A stretch of 64,000 nucleotides of DNA from Uloborus plumipes (GCA_038373865.1 JAXGGA010005887.1:1-64000), one strand, 5' to 3'; shown: positions 47,656 to 59,488, counted from the first letter of the stretch. A program made the numbers and translations. Notes: a model not told the origin generated them from the sequence alone.

Positions 47656-47663
47656 GTCTGAAC
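47656..47663. repeat. 8-bp hAT target copy 3 (GTCTGAAC)
   Basis: The right duplication of element B; the third identical 8-mer. Confidence 0.9.
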
Positions 47664-48474
47664 CTTCTTCAGACATAATAATCACGCTATGCTGAAAACG
47701 TTCCATTACATTCTTGTATGTAAAAACTCCCTTGGAAGAACTAGCGGCAAAAACCAATCAACACTGATTCACATATTGGTACACGTATGCACCAATTTTT
47801 ATTCTAATTCATGCAGTAAGTTTTGAGGTAGAGTCGCCCCCAAAAAATGGGTCACGCAGATGCACACTTACGAATTTTACTTTGAAAAAATAAACGGTAA
47901 AATTGAATTCAGCACATGTCAGAACGTGTAAATTCTTCCAAATTGACAATTTTTCACTCATCCAATACTTTTTTTTACACATTATATGTAGAAGAAAATA
48001 AAAACATCTTTATTATTAAATAATATAGACTTGCTTTCCATCATGTAAGGAAATTTTAAGAAAAGCCAAGTTTCAAACATTGTATATCTGTCTTATTCAT
48101 TTCATTGTTTTTCAACTTCTTTCTTAAAACTTAAATTTTCTTTTCGATATCAATTAAACTTGTCTTGGGCTGCTAATCTATTCGTTTTAAAGTTGGTAGA
48201 TAGCGAGTCACGGTGAAATAAACTATGGCAAATAAATAACGTTCGCTTATTTAAAAACTATTTGTTTCTTGGAAAACGCTCGAAACAGTTACAAGCCGAA
48301 AGGGTAAGTTTTTTATAGCATTTTTCAAAAATTTTAGTTCTTGCTATTGTTAACGCACACGTTCATCAACAGCAATTAACAATCTTTTGCTAATTTGGTG
48401 AAAAAAAGCTTTTTCGTATGTTTTAATTTTTGGGACAAAGTGTATCAATATCGGACCTTCTACATTTTTGTCTG
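47664..48474. other. No gene seen
   Basis: Unassigned AT-rich DNA between hAT element B and the reverse minisatellite. Confidence 0.5.
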
Positions 48475-48771
48475 ACGACATTTGGACTGGCGACATTTTG
48501 TGGACTGGTGATATTTTGGACTGGCGACATTTTGGCCCGCGACATTTTGGACCGGCGACATTTTGGACCGGCGACATTTTTGGCCAGCGACATTTTGGAC
48601 CAGCGACATTTTTCCCCGCGACATTTTGGACCTGCGACATTTTTTCCCGGCGACATTTCGGACCTGCGACATTTTGGACCGGCGACATTTTCACCCGCGA
48701 CATTATGGCCCGCGACATTTTTTCCCGGCTACATTTTGACCACGACATTTTGGCCCGCGACATTTTGGGCG
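48475..48771. repeat. 16-bp minisatellite, reverse orientation
   Basis: About 18 units of GGACCGGCGACATTTT, the reverse complement of the unit at 43566-43912. The long frames over it on both strands are by-products of a stop-free unit. Confidence 0.95.
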
Positions 48772-48789
48772 TATACCGAATAGGGGTCA

Positions 48790-50305
48790 TACCCCTCTCA
48801 ATGAAGAAACAAAATTGTTTGCAGAAACAGCACGCAAGGACCTAAAATTGCGTTTTTCGACCTTTAATATCAAAAATTTTCCGGCCCTACCCCTCCCCAT
48901 GAAAAATTTCAGGCTATGTAATGTCAAAGATAGCCTAAAATTCGCCAATAGCAGTTCAATTTCCAAAAAGTTTTTGAAGGTCGGTCCCCACTTTAATAGT
49001 GCAACAGTGTAAAATACTGCAACTGTCAAAAAACCTTTATAAAATCCGCCGAAGTCACCCTTAGTTTAAACCCAATGAAACATAATTGGAGAAAACTGGA
49101 GGTTAGAGTGCGAAAATACGACGTTAAAGTGACAAACGAACAAAAAGTAGTATAATGATGGAAGAGTAAATGAACATTGGCTTAGAAATCACAAAAAGAC
49201 TAACAAAATATATTCCAAGGCGTTTAAAAGCTGGTGTAGATACTTAAGAATAACCTACTAAATGATAAAACAATGAAAAATTAGATTATTTACAAATATG
49301 TTAATATTTCTTTAAAGTGTACGAAGACTTTTGTGAGAAAATTTCATGATACGTTTTGATTATTATTTCTTTAAAAATCAAGTTTCGATAAATTATTAAA
49401 ATATTTCAAATAGTTTTGTTAAGAATAGAACATGCATCTTACAATTAAACACCCATTCCGAAATATTAATTATAATTGACGAAAAAAAGTTATATTTTAT
49501 TGAAAATGGTAAATGTATGCGAATACTTTTGTGAGCCGCTGTGTTTGGCCACCACAATATTTTTGGCGATTGATTAATTTTTAGAAAAAATATTGACTTC
49601 AATCAAATCAGGGCTTTTATAGACATGCGTCATTATTCTTAAGTTAGACTTTGCAAAGACGGATAAACTTTAACAACTTAATTTAATTAGCTTGTGATAG
49701 TTTTTGAATTTTAATGCTACTTTTAGTATTGTTCGGTTGAAAATTTGATGTTAAGTTTTTTTAAGAAAAGATTTTGGCAATATTTAACAGGCAGATAATC
49801 AATTTGCTTTGATTAGTTTGGGGACAAACTTTGAAAACTCTACAATGTTCTACGTTCTGATAATTCTCCCTTCATTTTCAAGTGCTTTTATTTTTTGTAA
49901 ATTTTTAAAAGGTGCCGTGAATTTAAAAAAAAAACGCCGAGTAAATAAAACTAGTAATTAAGTTTTTCCGGAGAATTTTTGATGGTTTTTTTTTCCATGG
50001 TAGCCAAAATCTGTTAAAAAACCAGACTAGTCGATAATGTATTTCGGTTTTGTTGATATTGTCTGAATAAAGTGGGTGCGGGGTGAGTAAACTTTGAAGC
50101 ACTTGCCAAAATTTCAACCATTAAAATATGCATAAAAGTTCCATTAAAGTGTAAAATTCCGCCATCTAAAAAAATAAAAGAGTATTGAGAATCTAGATCA
50201 AAATATAAAATAATCCGCCAAATGAATTTATCGCGTCATTAAACTATAAGTTTAATAAGTATTTTATAGGTACTTTAATAAAGCGCTACAATGGCGCAAT
50301 TTTTA
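48790..50305. other. No gene seen
   Basis: AT-rich DNA with scattered short frames and no terminal-repeat pair that I could find. Confidence 0.5.
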
Positions 50306-50307
50306 AT

Positions 50308-51289
50308 CCGGAACAGGACATACCCGCCGCAAATTTTATCCCCCTCTTTCCCGCATGGGACATTTCCGCCGCGACTCCTATTCCCCCACTGACTGGCACA
50401 GGACAAATCCGCCGCGCCACTTCCAAAGGTGAGAAAGGGGTTACTGGTTTTAAAATTTTCCTTCTTGGCGACACATCTTCATTTGGCGACAAAGACCAAA
50501 TTAAAAAAGCGGAATTTATTCCCGGACTACTTATATTAGGGGGAAAATCGCAAAGTCAAAAAAAAAAAAAAAATACAATGCAGTGTAAATCAATTTAACC
50601 CTTCACTGCACGATTTTTTATATTTTCATGAAAAAAATCATTTGTTACCTTTTAAATAGCCCTGAGTTCAGGAAAAATGAAGAAAAAAATTAATCTTAAA
50701 AATGTGCACCAAAAATGATGTTTTAATTGTTTGTTCAATATATGGCACAAAGCACATAGCATATGCTTTGTATACCGATAAGTGTAATAATCTACAATGT
50801 GTTTTGTGCCATAAGTGGTATAAACAAACTTTCCACTAAGTGTATTTAAACATTTTTAGAACAAAGGAAATAATGACTAAGCACACTTCTAACGGAAATG
50901 CAGACACTCTTTCTTTCAAAAGCAAGAACTGTAATACCTAGACTAGTGCAAATAACTAGTGCATAAAAATCACACTAAACTGTTATAGCAATGTTCCAGA
51001 AGGGGCACAAAGCTCAGTTTAACTGCATTTAAAAATCATAGGAATATATGAAGGTTTATTTGGTTTGTGCCAGATCTGGCACACCGTGCAGTGAAGGGTT
51101 AAACTTCGCCAATTTTAGTTCGCCAAATATTTCACTCTACCTGCTCAATCGGCGGATTTGTCCTGTCGTACAGAAACGGCGGGGTGAGACGCGGCGGAAA
51201 TGTCTCATGAGGGGGATGCTAGAGATAAATTTTGCGGCGGAAATGTCCTACGTTGCGGCGGAAATGTCCTGTGCCCTTTTAATCTTGAC
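50308..51289. mobile_element. Inverted-repeat element with GGACATTTCCGCCGC motifs
   Basis: The left arm 50308-50425 and right arm 51148-51289 are inverted copies. Each carries three or more (t/g)ggaca-(t/a)ttccgccgc motifs (e.g. catgggacatttccgccgcg; aggacaaatccgccg). The interior holds a younger piggyBac-type element (50599-51098). No coding signal; the 83-codon frame at 51048 crosses the arm. Confidence 0.7.
50599..51098. mobile_element. piggyBac-type MITE, 500 bp
   Basis: TTAA flanks both sides (50595-50598 and 51099-51102). The 14-bp ends CCCTTCACTGCACG are exact inverted repeats. No transposase. Nested inside the 50308-51289 element. Confidence 0.9.
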
Positions 51290-51673
51290 AATGATTTAAT
51301 TAATTTTTTTTATTGCTGCCGTGTCTAGCCAAAGCTATATAGAAACTACTTATTTGGAGATGCAATACGTAATTTTGTTTTGGATGGGCTCTTGTTAGAA
51401 CGTTAGCATTCAAAAAAGAGTACAAATTTCATTAAAGTAAAAAATAATGCGCCAAATAAACTTTAGTACATTAAAACAAAGTGGTTTAGCAGCTTTCCAA
51501 ATTTAATTACCGAAAATTACTGAGAGGAACGATACAAAGAAGTTCACTTTCTAAAGGAATTTTTAATTTATAAGAGATCATGCGCGTTTTCAGAAATATA
51601 TTCAAGCGATGCAAAAGTACTTGCTGTCGTTCTGCAAGAAAATATAAATGCATTGTGCAATTGAACTCATGAT

Positions 51674-51834
51674 CAACTTAAGCAATTTCCTTTCGAAAAA
51701 AAGTCTCATCCTTCGAATCTCGTTTTTGCTTTAAAAAATGGTTTATGGTACTAATCCATTAGCCGTGCGCAAGCAGAAAATCGCCAAATTTCTTGGAACC
51801 ATATTTGTTTACAGTTGAGCGCACTTGTGTTTCG
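51674..51834. repeat. Direct repeat left of the 51835 element
   Basis: From acttaagcaatttcctttcg to gcgcacttgtgtttcgtc. A related copy (actt aagcaatatcctttc ... gagcgtacttttgtttcatc) follows the element at 53892-54072, with a ~24-bp extra segment there. Confidence 0.6.
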
Positions 51835-53892
51835 TCAAGGCTTCACTATATAGCGTTTTATGCAGATTGTATCATTACTCAGAACATCAATGGTTAAGAT
51901 TTGCCCGCTAGAGAGCGCTGAACAAGGACCACACAAATGTTTGTTTACATTTATTAGCGTATTGTTTCTGCTGTAAAAAGTGATGTTTATCCCATCTTTT
52001 AGGGTTAAAAAATATTGATATAGTTAACTGAAGTGGAGTACAGAGTGAATTGATGCCGAAGGCCTTTTTAGTACTGCTTTTTAGGCGAGATAAATTCCAC
52101 TTTCAGGTAAAGTTGGTCACAACTTATGATTCAGTCATACGACATTCATCTGTTTACTTTCTTCGAATTAACAACATTTTGCAATGGCGTTCAATTTTGA
52201 CATCTCTGCATTAATAAAATATACGCCTAAATTCACCGACGATAAATAAAAAAATGTAGCAATGAAATAATATTGTTCTAATTTACTATTTTGTTTCATT
52301 ATTGTTGCTCACACGATCTTCATTGCTACGCAAAAGTTCAGATGTTCATTTTGATGGCGTTGACGCATCAGAGCGATAAATGACGAATCTATTCGTCGAG
52401 ACATTTCATTTTTATTATTAAAGACTTTTTCTGTACTTGCTTCTGTCATGGTTTTCACGTTTTGCTTCCGGTTGCGGAGTTAAATCCACGCGTGAACTTT
52501 AACGCACTTCCGCTTTATAGTGGAGTTGAGTCGAGTACAATCATTAGCAGGAATACGACTGAAAGCTTTAAATCCGACTGAAATTGTTGGAGATAAACCT
52601 TGCAATATTAAAGCAGAAAAAGAAATGAAACGAATGAGATTAGCTAACAATCAACATATTAGGCCAATTCAAAAATTTGCTCAGGTGACTTATTAAAAAG
52701 GCTAATAAGGGCTGTAGAAAATGCATTGGTAGTTCTTCAAATTGAACATTACGCTTGATGGCGTTTGACTCAAAGTAAGTTGATAAATTAACAAAATTGG
52801 AAACGAAATATTCTCATGAATAAAAAATAAAGTGTTAGTGAATAGCATTTTTAACGGCGTTTGTTATTTTCTCGGTGAATTATGCTTAACGGCGTTTGTC
52901 TTCACACAATTCTAAATAAATTTTAAAACGAAAAAACTTCGAAAAAAAATTAAAAAAAAAACTTTTTAAATTTAACGACTATTTCTGTCTGCTCATTCGC
53001 ACTAAAAAATATGAAGTAAACGGTGAAAATGCGCTTAGGGTCCCTGCTTGGGTCCCCATTTTCAAAAAGTCGCCAATTTTTACGTAATGTCTCTCGGAGC
53101 TTTCAATTCGCGCGACAACAATGAAAAACGCGCCAGTTGGCGACTTTTTGAAAATGCGCCAAACAGGGACCCAAAGCGCATTTTCACCGTTTATTTCATA
53201 CTTTTTAGTGCGAATGAGCAAACAGAAATAGTCTTTAAATTTAAAAAAATTTTTTATATTTTATTTCATTTTGATGCCCCAGAATGAAATGTACCGTAAT
53301 GAAGCGATGGTGTACAACGGAAAGACGATTGACAACAAAACATATTAATTTTTTTAGTAACAACGACATGAGCATATATAATAGCTTGGTACTAAAGAGC
53401 AATACAAGTACGAAATAAATAAACAAACCTACAATATTGCGACGACCAACTGTATCATGGCGAACTGTGGACTGAATTTTAAAAAGTTCTATGGCAACCC
53501 GTTGGTAGTATTGGCTCGCTTAGCGAATAGATTTCGCCATTTATCGCTCTGCGGTGCCAGTGTCGTTTCATAGTTAATTAATAATTAGAATCAATTAAAA
53601 TGAAAAATAATTCGCTAACTAATTAAAACAAGCCGCTAAAATGCAGAATAAACTAACAAATAAAACAAGCTTTTCAATGACGTTAAAATATACTAAAATA
53701 GAATTGAATGCCAAATTGTAAAATTGTCGCCAACAAATTATCTTTTAATTTTGTGTTTTCTTATCTGATTTGTAAAAATGTTAGTTACCATAAAATTCGA
53801 TAGATGTCGCTGGACAAAGTCCACCGTTTTTATCCCAAGGATTTTGATCAAACGAAACAGCCTGTATAAAACGCTATCTAGTGAAGCCTTGA
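51835..53892. mobile_element. TIR element of 2.06 kb with flanking direct repeats
   Basis: The ends TCAAGGCTTCACTATATAGC and (reverse) TCAAGGCTTCACTAGATAGC continue through gttttat-cag for about 31 bp with two mismatches. The body reiterates (t/a)ggcg-tt-g phrases (gatggcgttgac, gatggcgtttgac, aacggcgtttgt twice) and holds a younger palindrome at 52963. No transposase frame was recognised. Confidence 0.65.
52963..53248. mobile_element. Palindromic MITE with ATTCGCACTAAAA ends, type 2
   Basis: Arms of ~109 bp (tttaaatttaacgactattt... to ...aaaagtcgccaa) pair with small differences around a loop of about 70 bp. The outer 45 bp resemble the type 1 element at 31506-31987; the inner sequence is different. 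Frames here are palindrome shadows. Confidence 0.85.
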
Positions 53893-54072
53893 CTTAAGCA
53901 ATATCCTTTCAAAAAACATTCTCATCTTTCGAACCTCTTTTTTAGCTTTGAAAATGGTTTATGTTACTAATCCGTTAGCCGGGCGCAAGCGGAAAATTGC
54001 CAAACAATGTAGAATTCCGCTAAATTTCTTGAAACGATATTTGTTTACAAATGAGCGTACTTTTGTTTCATC
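53892..54072. repeat. Direct repeat right of the 51835 element
   Basis: The counterpart of 51674-51834; shared phrases include aatggttta-g-tactaatcc and gccg-gcgcaagc-gaaaat. An insertion of ~24 bp (aacaatgtagaattccgct) distinguishes it. Confidence 0.6.
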
Positions 54073-54774
54073 GACAGATTGTTTGTCATTCGCTTCGCTT
54101 GGTGATATTGGCGGTTTTTGACTTTTTGCTTGGGCCCGGCTAACGGAAAAGTACCAGGTTTAAATTCAATTTCGGGAAAAGGAAAATCACGATACAGAAG
54201 TGTGAAATTAAACCGTAGATAGTAAGCTATAACAAATTTAGCGAAAATTCTCATTAAGATGCTATAGAATAAATTATCAAGTTTGGCTACAAAAAATTTA
54301 CATAATTATTTATAGCTGCCAAGAGAAAAAAAAAATCTCGGAAGCTAAAAGAGCATTGTTATGAAGTGAAAGAGATAAACTGCTCTCCGACAAGCTTAGT
54401 AATGGTTTTAAAAGTTGAAAGTTTGAGTTATAGACTATTGTTTCGGATTTTTCAGTGAAATATACTGAACTATATCAGAAACATCAGTAGAGTTACCTAA
54501 AAATCCAACCTTTAAGTAAAGTTGAAAATTACCTGTGAAAATATCCAGTTGTACGGCGGCGAGTCACTTTTAAGCTTGCAAAGCAAAATTTTTCTCAAAA
54601 TGGCGTCAAAATCTTCTTTCGAACAAAGTACTGTTAGGGTGGTAACAATGAACAATCATTGTTGCGTGTAAAGTAACGTTTGTCAACAATGCCTAAGAGT
54701 GTAAAACTTAAACCATTGTTTCATGGGAATTTACTAAAACTAATAAACTATATAGGTTATATATTACCCAAGTA
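54073..54774. other. No gene seen
   Basis: Unassigned sequence between the direct repeat and the 54777 element. Confidence 0.45.
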
Positions 54775-54902
54775 GCATCAACTCATCGGATTTTGCTCGG
54801 CCCATCAACTAACTCCTCTTAAACTGATCTCGTAACGCACGATGACATCGTTCCGATCAGTATCCGAGCACGGTTTTCGATGAGCTACTTTTCATCGGAA
54901 AG

Positions 54903-55200
54903 CGATATCCTTCCGATCAACTTTCCCGATGAAAATAAGCCGAGCTATATTCCATCGGAAAATGATATCCTTCCGATCAAGTTTCCCGATGAAAATTAAC
55001 CGAGCTATATTTCATCGGAAAACGATATCCTTCCGATCAAGTTTCCCGATGGAAATTAGCCGAGCTATATTCCATCGAAAAACGATATACTTCCGATCAA
55101 ATTTCCCGATGAAAATTAACCGAGCTATGTTTCATCGGAAAACTATATACTTCCAATCAAATTTCCAGATGAAAATATGCCAAGCTACAGATTTCATCGG
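54903..55200. repeat. 60-bp tandem array, about five units
   Basis: The unit cgatatccttccgatcaagt (54905) + ttcccgatgaaaat + aaccgagctatatttcatcggaaaa repeats at exact 60-bp steps (54905, 54965, 55025, 55085, 55145). 60 is a multiple of three and one frame has no stop, so a 94-codon repetitive frame appears at 54929-55213. I take this as an array by-product. Confidence 0.9.
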
Positions 55201-55288
55201 AAAGAGGTCGTAATGATCAAATTTTCTGATGAAAATTTTCCCAATCTCAAATTTTTGTTAAATATGCAGTGTTGGTCTCATTATTCGT

Positions 55289-55392
55289 AGACTTGGTGGC
55301 GTGGTGGTAGAGCGTTGGCTTTCCGCGCTGATAACCCGGGTTCGATGCTGGAGTTGGCCAGTCGCACCTGTTTGGGGGAAATAAAAAAGAGG
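55289..55392 (+). mobile_element. Truncated tRNA-derived SINE family T
   Basis: agacttggtggcgtggtggt begins a tRNA-like head with A-box ggtggtagagcg and B-box-like GGGTTCGATGC. It matches the full copy at 62463 for about 75 bp and then diverges. It sits between the two arrays of the 54777 element. Confidence 0.7.
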
Positions 55393-56166
55393 TTCAAAAA
55401 TTCATCGCCACGGAACTAAATTACACGTATATTGATCCAACTCTCATCGTATTTTGATCCAAAATTTATCGCCACGGAACTACACTGCTCGTATATTGAT
55501 CCAACTCTCATCGTATTTTTATCCAAAATTGATCCTTAATTCATCGCCGCGAGCTACACTGCTCGTATATCGATCTAAATCATACCGTTTTTTCATCCTA
55601 CATTCATCGGCAGGGACTGCACTGCTCGTAAATTGATCCAAATCTCATCGTAAACTCATCGGATTTTGCTGCTCGGATTCTGTTTGGACGATGAGACATA
55701 TTGGAGCAATTCCCGATGAGAACTCATCGAAATCCGATCATCGGCCGATGAGAATTTCATCGGGTTTCGATAAATGGCCGATCATCGGCCGATGAGATTG
55801 TGCTGCTAGGGTATATACATATATATTAAAAAAAAAGAAATAAGACTTCAAAACCTTTTCGGTACATAAATGTTTAAGTTAGATGTACGCACTTCACACA
55901 GAATTATAAACATTAAATAAAAACTGTCAAATTTTCAAACAATTCCCCCAATCAAATTTAACACATTTCGCATCAGTTATGCCAAAAAGGAAATAAAACG
56001 CGTGAAAGCTTTTCTAAACACGAAATGTTTACAAAATATTGCTACAAATCTTGTAAATAGTTGTTGTTTTTCCTGCCTTGCATCATTTTCACTAGTTTTG
56101 GTTTTATCTGGCGACATGTTGCAAAAGTATCTGAAGATATCACTTTTATCACTTGTATACCGGCCA

Positions 56167-56647
56167 TGTAACACTTTGTAGTTTTTACTCTTGCCCTAAC
56201 TTTAATAAGCATGAAGACATTTTCGCGTGTTTTTTTCTTTTTATCACTAGAATTTGTTGAATGGATTGTTCAAGTTATGAATGAATCGGAACACTCCGGA
56301 TTTTGCTAGAACGTTGTAGAGGTTTCCTTGAGAGTATAAATAGCTGGCCTTGAACACAGTTAGTGAGTTCTTTTCAGATTTGATTTCTGGAGGGCTCGTT
56401 TTCATTCGCTTGGGCGAATGGTTGTTTTGCTTTTGTAATTGCTTAATTACTGTTAACGTTAGATACGTGGTGCTGAGTTACTGTTGAGAGTACAGTGTAC
56501 TGTTTGCTATTTAATTGCTGGATGTTTAGCAATTGTTTCTTGCTCCTATTGTAAATAGTGTACATACTTGTAAATAAATTTATAGTTACTTCCTCAAGAT
56601 TGGAATGCTCATTTAAAGAAAGTTGAAGGTGCTACGGACTCGTTACA
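56167..56647 (+). mobile_element. Putative solo LTR, 481 bp
   Basis: It begins TGTAACAC and ends CGTTACA, the TG...CA pattern with a short inverted repeat. It contains a TATA box (56335-56342), an initiator-like ACAGTTAG ~25 bp on, and AATAAA (56573-56578), the order expected in an LTR. No primer-binding site, polypurine tract or partner LTR is seen, and no clear target duplication, so the call is tentative. It could instead be a host promoter. Confidence 0.45.
56335..56342 (+). promoter_or_regulatory. TATA box TATAAATA
   Basis: A consensus TATA element inside the putative LTR, followed by CAGTTAGTG at 56357-56365 as a possible initiator. Confidence 0.5.
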
Positions 56648-56798
56648 ATATTTTAAGCTAGAATCTTATCCTCAAAATTCCGTTTTTATATGAATGTTGT
56701 TCCTCCCTTCTTTTAGAAGAGTCGAAGTTTACTTTAAGATATCATTTGCAAATTTCTATACATATCTGTCTTTTTGAGCAAAACACAAGTTTTATACA

Positions 56799-57590
56799 CA
56801 AATAAAAGAAAGACGAAAAAAGTATTAAAAGTAGCTTAATGCATCTAAAAAATATCACCAAATCCAAAAAATATCGCCAAGTTAAAAAAATATCGCCAAG
56901 TTAAAAAATTAAAACGGTAAAATGAATATCGAAAAATGAAAAATTTGAAAGTAGGGTATTGAGATGGGGAATTTATGTGTCGGTCGGTCTGTCTGTCCCC
57001 CCTAATAACTTTTGAATGAACATTCCGATTTGGACAAACTTTTTTTTGTTGGAAAGATCTCGGCAAGTACAGCTCATTCCCATATTTGATTTTTTGATTT
57101 GAACAATTTTTGGTTCAAATTTGAATCGTTCAAACAACCTGTCCCGTGATGCTAACTTTTGAGTGAACAGTCCGATTTGAACAAACTTTTTTTTGTTTGA
57201 AAGATCTTATCAAGAATACTTCATTCCCGTATTTACATTTCCGATTTGAACAATTTTTCGTTCAACATTGAACCACTCAAGTAAGCTATCACCCCTAATA
57301 ACTTTTGAGTGCACAGTCCGATTTAAATAAACTTTGTTTTTTGTTCAAAGGATCTCAGCAAGGATACTTCATTACCGTATTTAAATTTGCAATTTAAACA
57401 TTTTTTCGTTCAACATTGAACCGTTCAAGCAACCTTTCCCCACCTAATATCTTCTGAGTAACACATCCGAATGGAATAAACTTTTTTTTGTTTGAAAGAT
57501 CTCGGAGATTCTCATTCCCATATTTCGCTTTTTGATTTGAACCATTTTTCGTTCAATATTGACCCGTTCAGAAAAAAATTTAACATTAGC
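56799..57590. repeat. Microsatellite-led dispersed repeat, type 2, copy 2
   Basis: Same order as 9745: taaaagaaagacgaaaaaag, short atatcgccaagtt units, a reduced (GTCT)n stretch, then ~120-bp units with taacttttga(a/g)tg-acagtccgattt and aacttttttttgtt-gaaagatct. It shows the empty target of the piggyBac insertion at ~57320. The minus-strand frame 56845-57066 and its counterpart 9745-10068 are shadows. Confidence 0.8.
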
Positions 57591-58980
57591 GCCTGCGGGG
57601 AATTTAAGTTGAATGTTGATCCTGAACTTAAAGTTGGATTTCCTTCAAACTAACTTTGTAAGAAAACGGTTTTGATAAATACTGTTTGTAAGGTACTTTT
57701 CTGAATAATCTTCTGTGAGGACTCTGATTTCGACTCCGACTCCGCAAACATGGCGGAAATGCAGGCTCAGAAAAAAAATCACTGACTGTGCAGACGATTT
57801 TTTGTTTATTTATTCATTTGTTTTGGTTTTATTTATTTATTTATTATTATTATTATTTTTGGCAGACGATTTTTTTGTAACAAAAATGTTTCATTCACGA
57901 GGGCATTTTATTTTTTATTTATATTTAACGACTGGCAACGGATTAAAAGTGAAATTCGAGACATTTTATCAACGGACGAGTTTTTTTTTTTTTTTTTTTG
58001 TTCTTTTTTTTTTTCTTTGATAAAATGTGTTTTGATGTACTTTGTACTTTATTTATTTATTTTTTTTTTTTTTGAAAACGATTGAGGAATTTTTCTACGG
58101 AAGAACTGTAATAGTTACATTTTTTAAAAGGTGCGACAAAACTTTATTTATTCATTTATTTACTTTTTATGTGTCTATTTCATCTGATGAGAGGGGTATA
58201 TTTTGCTTTTAGAAATCAGCTTTAAGTGCTAAAAAGGTATGTTTGACATAATTTTTAGTCTCAGATAATCAAGAGAATAATGATCAGATGCTAGAATGCC
58301 GATGCCGATGTACGGGAAAGTAGGCTCGTTTAGTTCTTGACAGAACTTTTTGTTATGCAGTTGTAAGAAGCGCGGAGATACTTAATTTTGATGTTTTTGA
58401 ATTTGAGAGTCTGCAAAAGGCTTACAAGTAATTTTTCTTCTTAGCTCTGACACTAACTCAAAACAGAAGAACTTTGAAATCTCCGCACTTTCGACTGTTG
58501 CTATAAAATTAAAAACATCTACTTGAAGGTAATTTTTTTTCTTCATATTTGTAACTGAAGATATTTCTCTCAAGTAAATACTTTTTTAGATTAGAAAACA
58601 ATTTAAAAAACAAGAAACCACATCTACCCTCACTATCAGCATCCGGTATAGAATCAGAAAGGCTCATCAGTTTCAGTGCTTATTATACGTTTCTTTGCAA
58701 TATTCTTTGATATTATAGTCATGTTTTTTGTTTTCTTTCTTCGTTCCTTCGACGTAAAGTGTTTTTTTTTTTTTTCTCTCTCAGCTTTTTCTCTTGCCAG
58801 TTCATTTTTAATTGGGGTATTGGATCGGATTGTACACGTACAGTGTCTCCCCTTTTTACTTCCTCTTACGTGGTAAAGGAAGTGTTGTGATCACGAAAAG
58901 AAATTGACGCAAATTTGGGTCTAAATTTTGATTTTTCTCACCCCTGAAGGATTGTTGAGTAGTTTTTTCATATTATAACT
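57591..58980. other. No gene; T-rich low-complexity DNA
   Basis: T-runs, (ATT)n near 57840-57857 and (TTTA)n tracts dominate. The open frames here are rich in F and L because of the T-runs and carry no domain. Confidence 0.6.
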
Positions 58981-58984
58981 ACCA

Positions 58985-59170
58985 GTTTTTTTCCGGTTCT
59001 CTTTGCTCGATAAGAGGATTTTTGCCTCCAACTTGTTCATTTTCGCATTCCATGTTGATGAGGGCATAATAAGTCCGAAACAGCTGTCCATGGATCGAAA
59101 CGAACGAGCTGGTGGTGTATTGCATGTTCCTGCCGTCGCCTTTGCTTAGAGGCGGTTACTCACAGCTAAA
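58985..59170. repeat. Foldback repeat family F, copy 3 (one arm)
   Basis: ataagaggatttttgcctcc, acagctgtccatggatcgaa and cttagaggcggttactcac match copy 2 at 27.8 kb in the same orientation. The left arm is missing. Confidence 0.65.
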
Positions 59171-59488
59171 AGGGATTTTAGAAACCTGAAAATAAGATCA
59201 CACAGTTGTCAATCAAAGCGGTTTGTGTCAAAAAGTAATTATAAGTAATGCAAAAGGTCCTATCTTGTTAAAAGACTAAGGCATTGTTAGCAACCGTTAA
59301 GAATATTAGAGCTCTATTAAATTATTGTTCCTGCGCCACAGCACTCCTTGTTGTATAGTGAATTCAAATCAGGGTGTAAAAAATCAGTAATTTTTTTATT
59401 TAAATGCAATTTTTTTTTATATCAATCGGATTTTTTTTTCTTTATTTAAAAAAATAGAAACTTCAGTTGTAAATTCATCTACATTTAT

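Larger units (their letters stand above)
54777..55811. mobile_element. CCCARGTAGCA-end element with two tandem arrays
   Basis: Left CCCAAGTAGCATC and (reverse) CCCTAGCAGCAC with TA on each side (54775-54776 and 55812-55813). The left half holds a 60-bp array, the right half a ~70-bp array of ttcatcgcc-cgg-actacactgctcgtatattgatc units, with a truncated SINE between. Subterminal cgatgag/ctcatcgg motifs are dense. No transposase. Confidence 0.7.

Noticed and set aside
48350..48845. Long frames on both strands over the reverse minisatellite
   Set aside because: Same cause: array by-products of the 16-bp unit.
54929..55213. 94-codon repetitive frame as a secreted or structural protein
   Set aside because: It is explained by the 60-bp tandem array in a non-autonomous element; no signal peptide or flanking gene structure is seen.
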